DNA from: Bacillus timonensis
Lineage (GTDB): Bacteria; Bacillota; Bacilli; Bacillales; Bacillaceae_L
Direction of reading: 5' to 3'
Length of the DNA: 64,000 nucleotides
NCBI GenBank assembly: GCA_020171895.1
Contig: JAIVAN010000001.1
Coordinates: 171,602-235,601, forward strand
Part shown: positions 16,676 through 24,632 of the stretch, one piece after another
Layout of the letters: every line of letters starts with the position of its first letter
Position numbering within the stretch: position 1 is the first letter of the stretch
The notes under the pieces: model-generated
The model's input: the letters and a program-made list of their open reading frames with translations, nothing else
The model's database searches: none
Told to the model about the DNA's origin: nothing
Position numbers and translations under genes: made by a program

Positions 16676-17998
16676 ATGTTTGGATTTTCAATGGTACAGC
16701 TTGTTCGTTCACATGCACATAAGCTCGATCGACCGTTACGAGAAAAAGTATTAAATACGTATAAACCCTTTAAGTGGACACCTTGTATTTTTCACAATGC
16801 TTTCGAGGGGTTATTTAAAAAGTTTCGAAAAATCCCAGTGATTATAGAGTTTGAGAATGATTGCTATCACGTTGGGATTGAAGAGGTGCAAAGAGTTGTA
16901 AAGAAGTATGCGCGGAACCATCTAAGAAAGGAATTTACCACAATCTCTAGTTGTTGCGTTGACATGACGCCTCAATCTTTGGAAGAGGTACTATCATCTT
17001 GTAGTCATATTCGAAAGGTGTATTTAAACCGTGAAGTAAAGGCGTTTTTGAATGTGGCGGTTCCTTCTGCGAATGCGAGAAATATTGTAAGGAAAAAAAC
17101 GACTCTCACAGGGAAAGGTGTTACCATCGCAGTTGTTGATACAGGCATTCATCCACATAAAGATCTAGCTGATAGAATCATAGATTTTAAGGACTTTGTA
17201 AAAGGAAGAACGGAACCTTATGACGACAATGGACATGGTACACATTGTGCGGGAGATGCGGCCAGTAATGGAGAGTCTTCTGGAGGAAAATATGCAGGTC
17301 CTGCACCCAAAGCAAATCTTATAGGAGTAAAAGTGTTGAATAAAATGGGTTCTGGCTCACTGGATCAAGTCATTGATGGTGTGGAATGGTGTATTAAATA
17401 TAATGCAGACAATCCTGAAAACAAAATTGATATTATTAGCATGTCGCTAGGAAGTACAGCTCAACAATCGGAAAGTGAGCAAGATGATCCTGTTGTAAAG
17501 GTAGTAGAAAAGGCTTGGGACGAAGGAATTGTTGTTTGTGTTGCAGCAGGGAATGAAGGACCTGAAGTGAAAACAATCGCGAGCCCTGGTATTAGTGAAA
17601 AAGTTATTACGGTTGGAGCACTAGATGATCGAAATGTAGCTGATTCTAGAGCAAGTCACGAGATTGCCAGCTTTTCTAGTAGGGGCCCAACGATTTTTGG
17701 AAAAGAAAAGCCTGATATTGTCGCACCTGGTGTAAATATTATTTCCTTACGTTCTCCAGGGTCTTATCTTGATAAAATGCAAGGTTCGAATCGTGTGGAG
17801 AACGATTATTTCCAATTATCGGGTACGTCAATGGCGACACCGATATGTGCGGGAGTAGTAGCATTAGTCCTAGAGGCGAATCCATCTCTATCACCAGATG
17901 AAGTAAAGAGAAGGTTAATTGATGGGGCAGACATTTGGAGAAAACGTGACCCGAATATATATGGAAAAGGATATATAAACGCGGATCGTTCAATATAG
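16676..17998 (+). CDS. aprX: Intracellular subtilisin-type serine protease AprX
   Basis: 440 residues, near the 442 of Bacillus subtilis AprX. There is no signal peptide; a prodomain-like N-terminus of about 135 residues precedes the S8 domain. The catalytic triad is visible: D155 in AVVDTGIHP, H187 in DDNGHGTHCAG and S385 in LSGTSMATPICAG; the oxyanion Asn is in VCVAAGNEGP. AprX is a cytoplasmic alkaline protease made in stationary phase. The start follows a GGAGGATAACTT region. Single gene with its own terminator. Confidence 0.94.
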   Translation: MFGFSMVQLVRSHAHKLDRPLREKVLNTYKPFKWTPCIFHNAFEGLFKKFRKIPVIIEFENDCYHVGIEEVQRVVKKYARNHLRKEFTTISSCCVDMTPQSLEEVLSSCSHIRKVYLNREVKAFLNVAVPSANARNIVRKKTTLTGKGVTIAVVDTGIHPHKDLADRIIDFKDFVKGRTEPYDDNGHGTHCAGDAASNGESSGGKYAGPAPKANLIGVKVLNKMGSGSLDQVIDGVEWCIKYNADNPENKIDIISMSLGSTAQQSESEQDDPVVKVVEKAWDEGIVVCVAAGNEGPEVKTIASPGISEKVITVGALDDRNVADSRASHEIASFSSRGPTIFGKEKPDIVAPGVNIISLRSPGSYLDKMQGSNRVENDYFQLSGTSMATPICAGVVALVLEANPSLSPDEVKRRLIDGADIWRKRDPNIYGKGYINADRSI

Positions 17999-18008
17999 AG
18001 ATACTTGG

Positions 18009-18037
18009 ACACTACTAAATGAAAAGTAGTGTTTTTG
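18009..18037 (+). terminator. Rho-independent terminator of aprX
   Basis: An 8-bp stem, ACACTACT with AGTAGTGT, an 8-nt loop and a TTTTT tail. Confidence 0.85.
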
Positions 18038-18282
18038 TTTTTTGAAAAAATCTCCAATTATTATCCATGATATAATAATTATAATATTCTTAAAATAACA
18101 TTTCGTTTAATGAAAAATTTAGTTATATCTATCTTAATGGGATTTGACTTTGTTTCCTGTATTTAACAATAGTATTTCGAAAAAATAAATATTGTATTTT
18201 GTCGAATCTTGTAATATATTTATTTTATTAAAGAAAGAATTGTTTGAAAATTATAAATTATGCATCATTGGGGGTCATCGAT

Positions 18283-19716
18283 ATGGAACTTTTCAGTCAA
18301 GTGGTTGGACAAATGAACAATGTTTTATGGACATACGTAATAATTGGAGGATTATTAGGTTTAGGTGTGTATTTTACTATCCGAACAAAATTCGTCCAAT
18401 TCAGATTAATAGGTGAAATGGTTCGATTATTAAGCGATAAAGCTATGGTAACTGCAGATGGAAAAAAAGGAATTTCATCATTTCAATCGTTCTGTATTGG
18501 TGCTGCAACTCGTATTGGAACAGGAAACCTTGCAGGGGTAGCAGTTGCACTTGCTTTAGGTGGTCCTGGTGCAGTGTTCTGGATGTGGATTGTAGCTTTA
18601 CTAGGTGGTGCTACTAGTTTCGTAGAAAGCACACTAGCACAAGTATATAAAGTAAAAGATAAAGATGGCTTCAAAGGTGGACCAGCTTATTACATGGAAA
18701 AAGCGTTAAATGCTAGATGGTTAGGTATTTTATTCGCCGTTTTCATTGCAATTTCATTCGGACTCATTTTCAACGCAGTACAGTCTAACACAATCTCATT
18801 TGCATTTGAAAATGCATTCGGTATGAATCGTACTCTAGTTGGCGCAATCATTGTAGGCTTAACAGCAGTTGTTATTTTCGGTGGTGTTCATCGTATTGCG
18901 AAGGTTTCACAAGTGATTGTACCTGTAATGGCAGTATTCTACTTATTAATTGGATTGTTTGTTATGGTAACGAATCTTTCGGAAATTCCGGCGGCATTTA
19001 TGCTAATCGTTAAAAGTGCATTTGGTTTAGAACAAGCAGTGGGCGGCGGTGTTGGTGCTGCAATCATGATGGGTGTTAAGCGTGGTTTATTCTCAAACGA
19101 AGCTGGTATGGGTAGTGCGCCAAACGCAGCAGCGACAGCAGTTGTAAGTCACCCTGCGAAGCAAGGACTTATCCAAACGTTAGGTGTTTTCATTGATACT
19201 CTATTCGTATGTAGCGCTACAGCATTTATCATTCTTTTAGGTGATTCTTACGGCAAAACAGACTTAAATGGGATTGAATTATTACAAGCATCTTTAAGCT
19301 CACATGTTGGTAGCTGGGCAAGTATCTTTGTCGCAATTTCAATCTTCCTATTCGCATTCAGTTCAATTATTGGAAGCTACTACTACGGCGAAACAAATAT
19401 TGAATACATTAAGTCAAACAAATCTGTATTATTCGGATACCGATTAGTAGCTCTTGGAATGGTCATGTTTGGATCAATGGCTAGCTTACAAATTGTATGG
19501 GATTTAGCTGATCTATCAATGGCATTCATGGTTGTGATTAACTTAGTTGCCATTCTACTATTAGGTAAAATTGCCTTTAAAGTACTTGATAACTATGTGT
19601 CTCAATTAAAAGCAGGAAAAGATCCAGTTTTCTATTCTGATAGCATTGAAGGATTAAAAAATGTTGAAAGTTGGGACAAGGCTCCTACACAAGAGAAAGT
19701 TAAACATGTAGGTTAA
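18283..19716 (+). CDS. Sodium:amino-acid (alanine/glycine) symporter, AlsT/AgcS family
   Basis: About 477 residues from ATG 18283 (TTGGGGGTC upstream); an earlier in-frame TTG at 18244 has no ribosome site. The protein has roughly ten membrane helices and the family stretches GAATRIGTGNLAGVAVALALGGPGAVFWMWI (read here as positions about 75-105), SNEAGMGSAPNAAATA and GGPAYYMEKAL. Members import alanine, glycine or glutamine with sodium. Codon use is smoother than in the neighbours, which suggests high expression. A 285-nt AT-rich region upstream holds no gene, and I saw no convincing riboswitch there. Confidence 0.93.
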   Translation: MELFSQVVGQMNNVLWTYVIIGGLLGLGVYFTIRTKFVQFRLIGEMVRLLSDKAMVTADGKKGISSFQSFCIGAATRIGTGNLAGVAVALALGGPGAVFWMWIVALLGGATSFVESTLAQVYKVKDKDGFKGGPAYYMEKALNARWLGILFAVFIAISFGLIFNAVQSNTISFAFENAFGMNRTLVGAIIVGLTAVVIFGGVHRIAKVSQVIVPVMAVFYLLIGLFVMVTNLSEIPAAFMLIVKSAFGLEQAVGGGVGAAIMMGVKRGLFSNEAGMGSAPNAAATAVVSHPAKQGLIQTLGVFIDTLFVCSATAFIILLGDSYGKTDLNGIELLQASLSSHVGSWASIFVAISIFLFAFSSIIGSYYYGETNIEYIKSNKSVLFGYRLVALGMVMFGSMASLQIVWDLADLSMAFMVVINLVAILLLGKIAFKVLDNYVSQLKAGKDPVFYSDSIEGLKNVESWDKAPTQEKVKHVG

Positions 19717-19750
19717 ATCCCTTTTCGATCATTTCAATAAAAATGAAACC

Positions 19751-19792
19751 AAATAGCGTGTGGTTCCGTAAATGAACCATACGCTATTTTTT
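19751..19792 (+). terminator. Rho-independent terminator
   Basis: A 16-bp stem starting AAATAGCGTGTGGTTC and closing GAACCATACGCTATTT with a following T run. Closes the symporter gene. Confidence 0.9.
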
Positions 19793-19881
19793 GTTGGCTG
19801 ATTTTCGGTTGTGAGAAAGAAATCGAGATTATGTCATATGTTTAAGTATTGGTGAAAATTTAGATTGAGAGGGGATTAAAG

Positions 19882-20166
19882 ATGGGTGAGACGAATTCCA
19901 AAGCGGTCACATCAGTTATATTAGGCGCATTGGCGATTTTTATTCCAGCACTTGGTATCATTTTAGGAGTTATGGGTCTTGTGCTTTCTAAGAAAGCAAT
20001 GAAGGAAATTGAAATGTCTAACCAGCAAGGGAGAGGTCTAGCAGTAGCAGGTAAAATTACGAGTATAATTGGAATTATATTGCAGGCACTAGGTATCGTT
20101 TTAGCTATTTTAGCTTTTATCCTCACGTTTATGTCTGTTGGTGTCTTTTATGAAACTGGTTATTAA
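19882..20166 (+). CDS. DUF4190-type small membrane protein
   Basis: 94 residues with two membrane helices (about 10-33 and 56-85) around a polar loop, LSKKAMKEIEMSNQQGRGLA. The pattern of helix, KKAMKEI, GRGLAVAGKI, helix is characteristic of DUF4190 proteins in Bacillaceae. Function unknown. The start follows GAGAGGGGATTAAAG. Single gene. Confidence 0.8.
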   Translation: MGETNSKAVTSVILGALAIFIPALGIILGVMGLVLSKKAMKEIEMSNQQGRGLAVAGKITSIIGIILQALGIVLAILAFILTFMSVGVFYETGY

Positions 20167-20208
20167 ATAATAAGGTAGACTTCCATGGTAGTTGAAAATA
20201 GTAACATT

Positions 20209-20345
20209 GTTAGGATGAAAATGGTGACTGGTAAATGCGTCGGGCTTGAGGTCCCGTAAGTAGACGAGTCTCAAGTTGCGCCCGAGTGTTCTGAAACGTT
20301 GATTAACACCACAGGTATGGCTTCATATACATTTTCAGGATAGGT
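20209..20345. repeat. Degenerate copy of the 130-bp interspersed repeat
   Basis: This GC-richer non-coding stretch shares GAGTCTCAAGTTGCGCCC (20266-20283) with the repeat at 36476-36493 (16 of 18 identical) and ends with the same GATTAACACC (20301-20310). The left end has decayed and has lost the terminal GTGTTAATC. It fills the gap between the DUF4190 and ATL genes. Confidence 0.6.
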
Positions 20346-20414
20346 ACTTTCTTCATCATGACTTTGCTACAATATGTAGTAAGGTCATTTTTTGTAACAT
20401 AAGGAGTGTAAGGT

Positions 20415-20732
20415 GTGGAACGGTTTACAGAAAGAGTGATTGCGATTATTGGACAAATTCCTCAGGGGAAAGTGATGACGTATGGACAAATTGCTGGATT
20501 AGCAGGGAGTCCAAGAGGAGCAAGACAGGTTGTACGGATTCTTCATTCAATGAGTGAGAAGTATCAATTACCTTGGCATCGAGTTGTGAATGCAAAAGGA
20601 GAAATCGGATTAAGGGATGAAGAGCATGCTTTTGTTCAACGATTGAAGTTGGAGAATGAGGGAATTGTTTTTAATCTGAATAACACGATTGACTTAAGCG
20701 AGTTTCGTTTTACCTGTGATAGAGGGTTTTAA
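20415..20732 (+). CDS. Alkyltransferase-like protein (ATL)
   Basis: 105 residues matching only the DNA-binding C-terminal domain of O6-methylguanine methyltransferases: IPQGKVMTYGQIAGLAGSPR and ARQVVRILHSM. The catalytic PCHRV is PWHRV, so the acceptor Cys is replaced by Trp. ATLs cannot transfer alkyl groups; they bind O6-alkylguanine and hand it to nucleotide excision repair. GTG start after AAGGAGTGTAAG. Single gene, one of five alkylation-damage proteins in the window. Confidence 0.9.
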   Translation: MERFTERVIAIIGQIPQGKVMTYGQIAGLAGSPRGARQVVRILHSMSEKYQLPWHRVVNAKGEIGLRDEEHAFVQRLKLENEGIVFNLNNTIDLSEFRFTCDRGF

Positions 20733-20861
20733 ATGTTATAAAATAACATCTTCTAGATTTGAGATTGCATGAGGAAGCCCCAACGTGATAAATATTTACC
20801 AATAGGAAATAATAAGACCACAATTACGTCTTATATTAAAGATATGTTGGTGGTGAATTTG

Positions 20862-21770
20862 ATGAAAAATGCTTTATCTTTCTCAATATTATCGATGTTG
20901 TTGCTTAACGGGTGCAATGGGGATAGAGATCTTTCAGAAATAGAGGATTTAGGCGTGGAGCCACAGAAAGTAATTTCCTTACCGAATTCTGATAAAAATG
21001 AGATGCAAGTTTTGCAGGAACCTCATTCATCATTCATGATTCAAGAATCAACACCTACAAACGATCAAGAGCTAAGGGAGTACTTATACAATAAATATCA
21101 AGTTCCAAAAGAATGGGGAGAGTTTATTCCGGGAGTTAAGACACAAGTGTCAACCGATGAAAAAGTGATTGCCTTAACGCTAGATGCGTGTGGTGGAACA
21201 ACTGGTAGTGGCTATGACGCAGAGTTAATTTATTTTTTAAGACAAGAAAATGTTCCTGCAACTCTGTTTGTGAATAGTCGCTGGATTGATGCAAATTATT
21301 GGACGTTTTGGGCGTTAAATCGTATACCGCTTTTTGAAATAGCCAATCATGGAACGGAACATCGGCCACTTTCGATTAATGGAAGAAGTGCTTGGGGCAT
21401 AAAAGGAACAGAAAATGTTGCTCAAATGACGGATGAAGTCCTTTTAAACCATCGGAAAATTGAGCAAATCACTGGGAAGGCACCTAAGTATTTTCGCTCT
21501 GGCACAGCCTTTTATGATGATGTTGGTGTAAAAGTCGTGTATGAAATTGGAGAAACACCTGTGAACTATAATGTGTTGGGAGATGCAGGTGCAACTTTTT
21601 CGAAGGAACAGGTGAGGGATGCCCTACTTAATGCAAAACCGGGATCGATTGTACTTCTACATATGAACAAACCTAATAGTGAAACAGCAGAAGGTATTAA
21701 GTTAGCGGTTCCTGAGTTGAAAAACAGAGGGTATCGATTTGTAAAACTTTCTGATTATCCATTGAAGTAG
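20862..21770 (+). CDS. Polysaccharide deacetylase lipoprotein (NodB domain)
   Basis: 302 residues from ATG 20862 (GGTGGTGAATTTG upstream). Starting there gives a proper lipoprotein signal ending in LLLNGC; earlier starts bury it. After a linker, the NodB domain begins near residue 105: VIALTLDACGG carries the catalytic Asp motif, NHGTEHRPLS the two metal histidines, and YFRSGTAFYDD the third motif. Such enzymes remove acetyl groups from peptidoglycan or other cell-wall sugars at the outer face of the membrane. Closed by a strong terminator. Confidence 0.88.
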   Translation: MKNALSFSILSMLLLNGCNGDRDLSEIEDLGVEPQKVISLPNSDKNEMQVLQEPHSSFMIQESTPTNDQELREYLYNKYQVPKEWGEFIPGVKTQVSTDEKVIALTLDACGGTTGSGYDAELIYFLRQENVPATLFVNSRWIDANYWTFWALNRIPLFEIANHGTEHRPLSINGRSAWGIKGTENVAQMTDEVLLNHRKIEQITGKAPKYFRSGTAFYDDVGVKVVYEIGETPVNYNVLGDAGATFSKEQVRDALLNAKPGSIVLLHMNKPNSETAEGIKLAVPELKNRGYRFVKLSDYPLK

Positions 21771-21771
21771 A

Positions 21772-21797
21772 CCGCCATGTACATGGCGGTTTTTTTT
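21772..21797 (+). terminator. Rho-independent terminator
   Basis: The perfect palindrome CCGCCATGTACATGGCGG followed by eight T. Ends the deacetylase gene and insulates the peptide locus. Confidence 0.95.
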
Positions 21798-21986
21798 GTG
21801 TTAAATTAAGGCTGTTTTCGCATAATTTGTTGTTGTCAGCTCTATTAAATATTTAAAACGGTGTATATATAAATATTTTATTAACATAAAATGACAATTA
21901 TTCACATTACGCTTACTAGGACTTTTATAACAGTGTTTAGAAGTAGAGAAACTAGTATTCTAGGAAATCTGGATTAAATTAGGTGT

Positions 21987-22034
21987 TTTTTGGTTTAATT
22001 GTATTGTTTTACCAAAAAGGTGTATGTTACTATC
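21987..22034 (+). promoter_or_regulatory. Candidate promoter/operator of the peptide gene
   Basis: TTTTTGGT (21987-21994) and ACCAAAAA (22011-22018) form an 8-bp dyad with a 16-nt spacer, overlapping a possible SigA promoter with TTGTTT at 22004 and TACTAT at 22028. The region from 21798 to 22087 is AT-rich and otherwise featureless, as expected of a regulated leader. The promoter match is weak. Confidence 0.4.
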
Positions 22035-22042
22035 AATTTTAA

Positions 22043-22058
22043 GTTCTACCTTTCAGAA
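22043..22058. repeat. Left arm of the 16-bp inverted repeat flanking the peptide gene
   Basis: GTTCTACCTTTCAGAA is the exact reverse complement of 22342-22357. It lies 30 nt before the peptide start codon, between the putative promoter and the ribosome site. Confidence 0.85.
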
Positions 22059-22087
22059 AATTTAAATAATTATTGGGGGAATTAATA

Positions 22088-22312
22088 ATGGAATTAGCAA
22101 TGAAAGATTCTGCCATCATGTTTTCTAAACCATCATTTGAGCTAGTAAAAGAGAAAGATGTTCAAAACGACGCAACAATCATTTGGTTTATTGTCATTCT
22201 AGCATTCGTTGGTGCTCTTGGAATCGCTGGATATTGTATCTATAAGAATATGGATTTTGTAGCAGCCATTCAATTAAATCCATTCAAGTGGCAAGTAGGT
22301 TGTCAAAAGTAA
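22088..22312 (+). CDS. Single-helix small peptide, putative precursor of an exported peptide
   Basis: 74 residues from ATG 22088 (GGGGGAATTAATA just upstream); an in-frame TTG at 22073 overlaps that site and is unlikely. The N-terminal 29 residues are polar, with FSKPSFELVKEKDVQND; residues 30-52 are one membrane helix (IIWFIVILAFVGALGIAGYC); the tail is KNMDFVAAIQL then NPFKWQVGCQK. Two Cys, C50 and C72. I recognise no family. It precedes an ABC exporter and a PqqD-M50 protease fusion, so it is best read as a leader-plus-core precursor cut by the protease and exported by the ABC pair. It is bracketed by 16-bp inverted repeats. The role is inference. Confidence 0.7.
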   Translation: MELAMKDSAIMFSKPSFELVKEKDVQNDATIIWFIVILAFVGALGIAGYCIYKNMDFVAAIQLNPFKWQVGCQK

Positions 22313-22335
22313 TTATTTTCTATTAAGTTTAACAA

Positions 22336-22357
22336 TTCTACTTCTGAAAGGTAGAAC
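22336..22357. repeat. Right arm of the inverted repeat; also a local hairpin
   Basis: TTCTGAAAGGTAGAAC (22342-22357) matches the left arm at 22043-22058 in inverse orientation. Its second half also makes a local stem, TTCTAC (22336-22341) with GTAGAA (22351-22356). In RNA it can therefore either fold locally or close the whole peptide cistron. No T run follows. Confidence 0.8.
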
Positions 22358-22380
22358 ATTCTAAAAATGGGAGTATTGTT

Positions 22381-23160
22381 ATGAAACCAATTGTTCAACT
22401 AACCAACATAACAAAGTATTATCGGAAAAAGAAAGCGGTCGAGGCTATTTCTTTTACAATAGAAGGTGGTCAAATATATGGATTATTAGGTCCAAATGGA
22501 GCAGGAAAAACGACTACCATTAATATATTATGTGGTGATATTAAACAAACAGAGGGAACAGTCACAATAGTTGGAAAGGATCCAAGAAAACAATCAATAG
22601 CAATTAAGAAGGAAATAGGAATTGTGCCTGATGCTGATGAAATGATTGATGATATTACCGCGATGGAATATTTGCTATTTGTAGCAGCAATCAGAAAGTT
22701 AAATAAAAAAGAAGTTCTAAAAGAAATAGAGAATTGGCTAGTTTCTCTCAACTTGTGGGATAGCAGAAATCACCTGTTGAAAAGTTACTCGCACGGTATG
22801 AGGAAAAAGATACAAATAATTTCAGCTTTGTTACATAAACCGAAATTAATAATCATAGACGAACCTACAAACGGTTTAGATCCCTCCATGATTACGTTAT
22901 TAAAGAGTATCTTTATTACGTTAAAGAACAAAGGGCTTACTATACTACTAACAACACATCACCTGTCTTTTGCAAATGATGTCTGTGATGAAATTTGCTT
23001 AATAAATAACGGAAGATGTTTAGCAAAAGGTACAGTTCAACATATCTTGGAGTATTCCAATACTTCTAACTTAGAACAGGCATATGTTTCAATTACACAC
23101 TCTGGCTTAAAGGTAGGGGATGTCAATGAACTCCTTGAGAGTTGGAAATTTAGTAGTTAG
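22381..23160 (+). CDS. ABC transporter ATP-binding protein of the peptide locus
   Basis: 259 residues. Walker A GPNGAGKT at 37-44, signature SYSHGMRKK (an LSGGQ variant usual in peptide/drug exporters), Walker B LIIIDEPTNGLDP, and the switch His in LLTTHH. It should drive the ABC-2 type permease encoded next. The stop lies 35 nt inside the permease gene, so translation of the two is coupled. Its start is 24 nt after the right arm of the inverted repeat. AT content and codon use match the following genes. Confidence 0.92.
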   Translation: MKPIVQLTNITKYYRKKKAVEAISFTIEGGQIYGLLGPNGAGKTTTINILCGDIKQTEGTVTIVGKDPRKQSIAIKKEIGIVPDADEMIDDITAMEYLLFVAAIRKLNKKEVLKEIENWLVSLNLWDSRNHLLKSYSHGMRKKIQIISALLHKPKLIIIDEPTNGLDPSMITLLKSIFITLKNKGLTILLTTHHLSFANDVCDEICLINNGRCLAKGTVQHILEYSNTSNLEQAYVSITHSGLKVGDVNELLESWKFSS

Positions 23161-24628
23161 AATTTGGAAGAACAATTGGTTAGAAGCTACAAAGCAATCT
23201 CCAATTATAGGAATGCTCCCTTTAGTTTTTATTGGAATTCTTATGTTTAGTGTTTATTATGCATATTCAAAAATAGAAGAAACCCTCCTTCAAATTGGAG
23301 GGGATATGGGCTCTACAGAATTGTTATTTTATTTTCAAAATTTTCTTCAAGTCATTTTTATAGCGATAACAGTAATTTCATTTATAGTTTGGCAGATGAT
23401 TACGAGGACGAATGTTGAAAATAAATCCATTCAATCCCTCCCAATAAGTCGTTTTCAATATAAGGGTGGTATGCTGATCCCAATTTTTGGATTAATGTTT
23501 ATTGTACTTATTCCAGTAACTGTATCGATGGCCGTTGTTTTTTTTCGAAAACTAGATTTTAATGGAGCTGAAATGATAGAGGTGTCTATATTATTCACAC
23601 TTCTAATATTTATGTCGGTATTAATAGGGATAACATCTCAGCAAATAATATACGTTCTATCAAGGTATATAGGAAGCAAGGATTCACAAGAAGTACAAAA
23701 CGTTCTACAAGTTATTATACCAATTGTTTTTATACTGATATTAGCTACCATGTATCAATTATTCCCAAATCAATTTATGAGTGTGGTTTCTTTTATAAAT
23801 CCAACTACTAAATACATTGATAATATTAAAGCACTTTTAAACCATGATCCTGTATGGATCTCTATAGTACAGTTAGGTGCACAATTTATTCTCTATCTAT
23901 CCGTTCTTATCGGTTTACTTTGGATTGAAAACATTTGGAAGGAAGAAAGATCTACCGGTTTTGTTCCGTTGAAAAGGGTTCCTTTTACAAAATATGAAAC
24001 GCTAAATATCACAATCTTAGAGATAAAACGTTTATTCCGCAATATTGAAAATCTCCTATATTGTGCAATCGGTATTTTATTGCTTTTCATCTCTGGCTAT
24101 TATCTTAATGTTACGGTTAGGCATGAAACCTATGCCATGCTATTTTCGCAATTTTCGTTTTTTATCATTATGGAGTTGTTGACTGTATTTGCATTAACTT
24201 CTAGAGGAAAAGACTCAGGCAAAGAAAAGGTATATTACCATTTGCCTCTAAAAAAAATCAGTTATGTACTGGGAAAACTTTTCTTTTACGTTACTTTTCT
24301 TCCGATAATAGGAATTATTATCTATTATGCAATTATGTTTATGGGGAAATATGACATCCTATTTAATGGAGAGACACTAGCAGTCTTTCTTTTGTTAAGT
24401 ATCTTTTTGATGAGTTTAGCCTTTTTATTGGGAATTCTCGTACCAGCGGATGAAAAGAAATTAATGAATCAAATTGTCAACGTACTTTTATATTTGGTAA
24501 TTTCAATCCCAGCGTATTTATTATTTGTAAAATTATTGAATTTCTCAATCTATTGGGATGCACTGCTTGTAGTTGTTACAATTTCAGCAACGATTATAAT
24601 TTCTTATATAGCTGAGCTGAAGGAGTGA
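23126..24628 (+). CDS. ABC-2 type permease of the peptide locus
   Basis: 500 residues from ATG 23126 (AGGTAGGGG upstream; the ATG at 23120 is too close). There are about twelve hydrophobic segments in two groups, separated by a polar loop near residues 275-310 (ENIWKEERSTGFVPLKRVPF). The size suggests a full double permease working with one type of ATPase. No specific family is recognised beyond exporter-type ABC permeases of bacteriocin and lantibiotic-immunity loci. It ends 4 nt before the PqqD-M50 gene. Confidence 0.85.
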   Translation: MNSLRVGNLVVRIWKNNWLEATKQSPIIGMLPLVFIGILMFSVYYAYSKIEETLLQIGGDMGSTELLFYFQNFLQVIFIAITVISFIVWQMITRTNVENKSIQSLPISRFQYKGGMLIPIFGLMFIVLIPVTVSMAVVFFRKLDFNGAEMIEVSILFTLLIFMSVLIGITSQQIIYVLSRYIGSKDSQEVQNVLQVIIPIVFILILATMYQLFPNQFMSVVSFINPTTKYIDNIKALLNHDPVWISIVQLGAQFILYLSVLIGLLWIENIWKEERSTGFVPLKRVPFTKYETLNITILEIKRLFRNIENLLYCAIGILLLFISGYYLNVTVRHETYAMLFSQFSFFIIMELLTVFALTSRGKDSGKEKVYYHLPLKKISYVLGKLFFYVTFLPIIGIIIYYAIMFMGKYDILFNGETLAVFLLLSIFLMSLAFLLGILVPADEKKLMNQIVNVLLYLVISIPAYLLFVKLLNFSIYWDALLVVVTISATIIISYIAELKE

Positions 24629-24632
24629 GACG

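Noticed and set aside
18151..18168. TnrA/GlnR-like box upstream of the symporter
   Set aside because: TGTTTCCTGTATTTAACA is 18 rather than 17 long and misses the fixed A; too weak.
18192..18416. Short frame overlapping the symporter start
   Set aside because: Runs out of frame into the symporter gene; no ribosome site.
22023..22033. A firm SigA promoter for the peptide gene
   Set aside because: Both boxes are weak and the spacing is uncertain, so it is only listed as a candidate.
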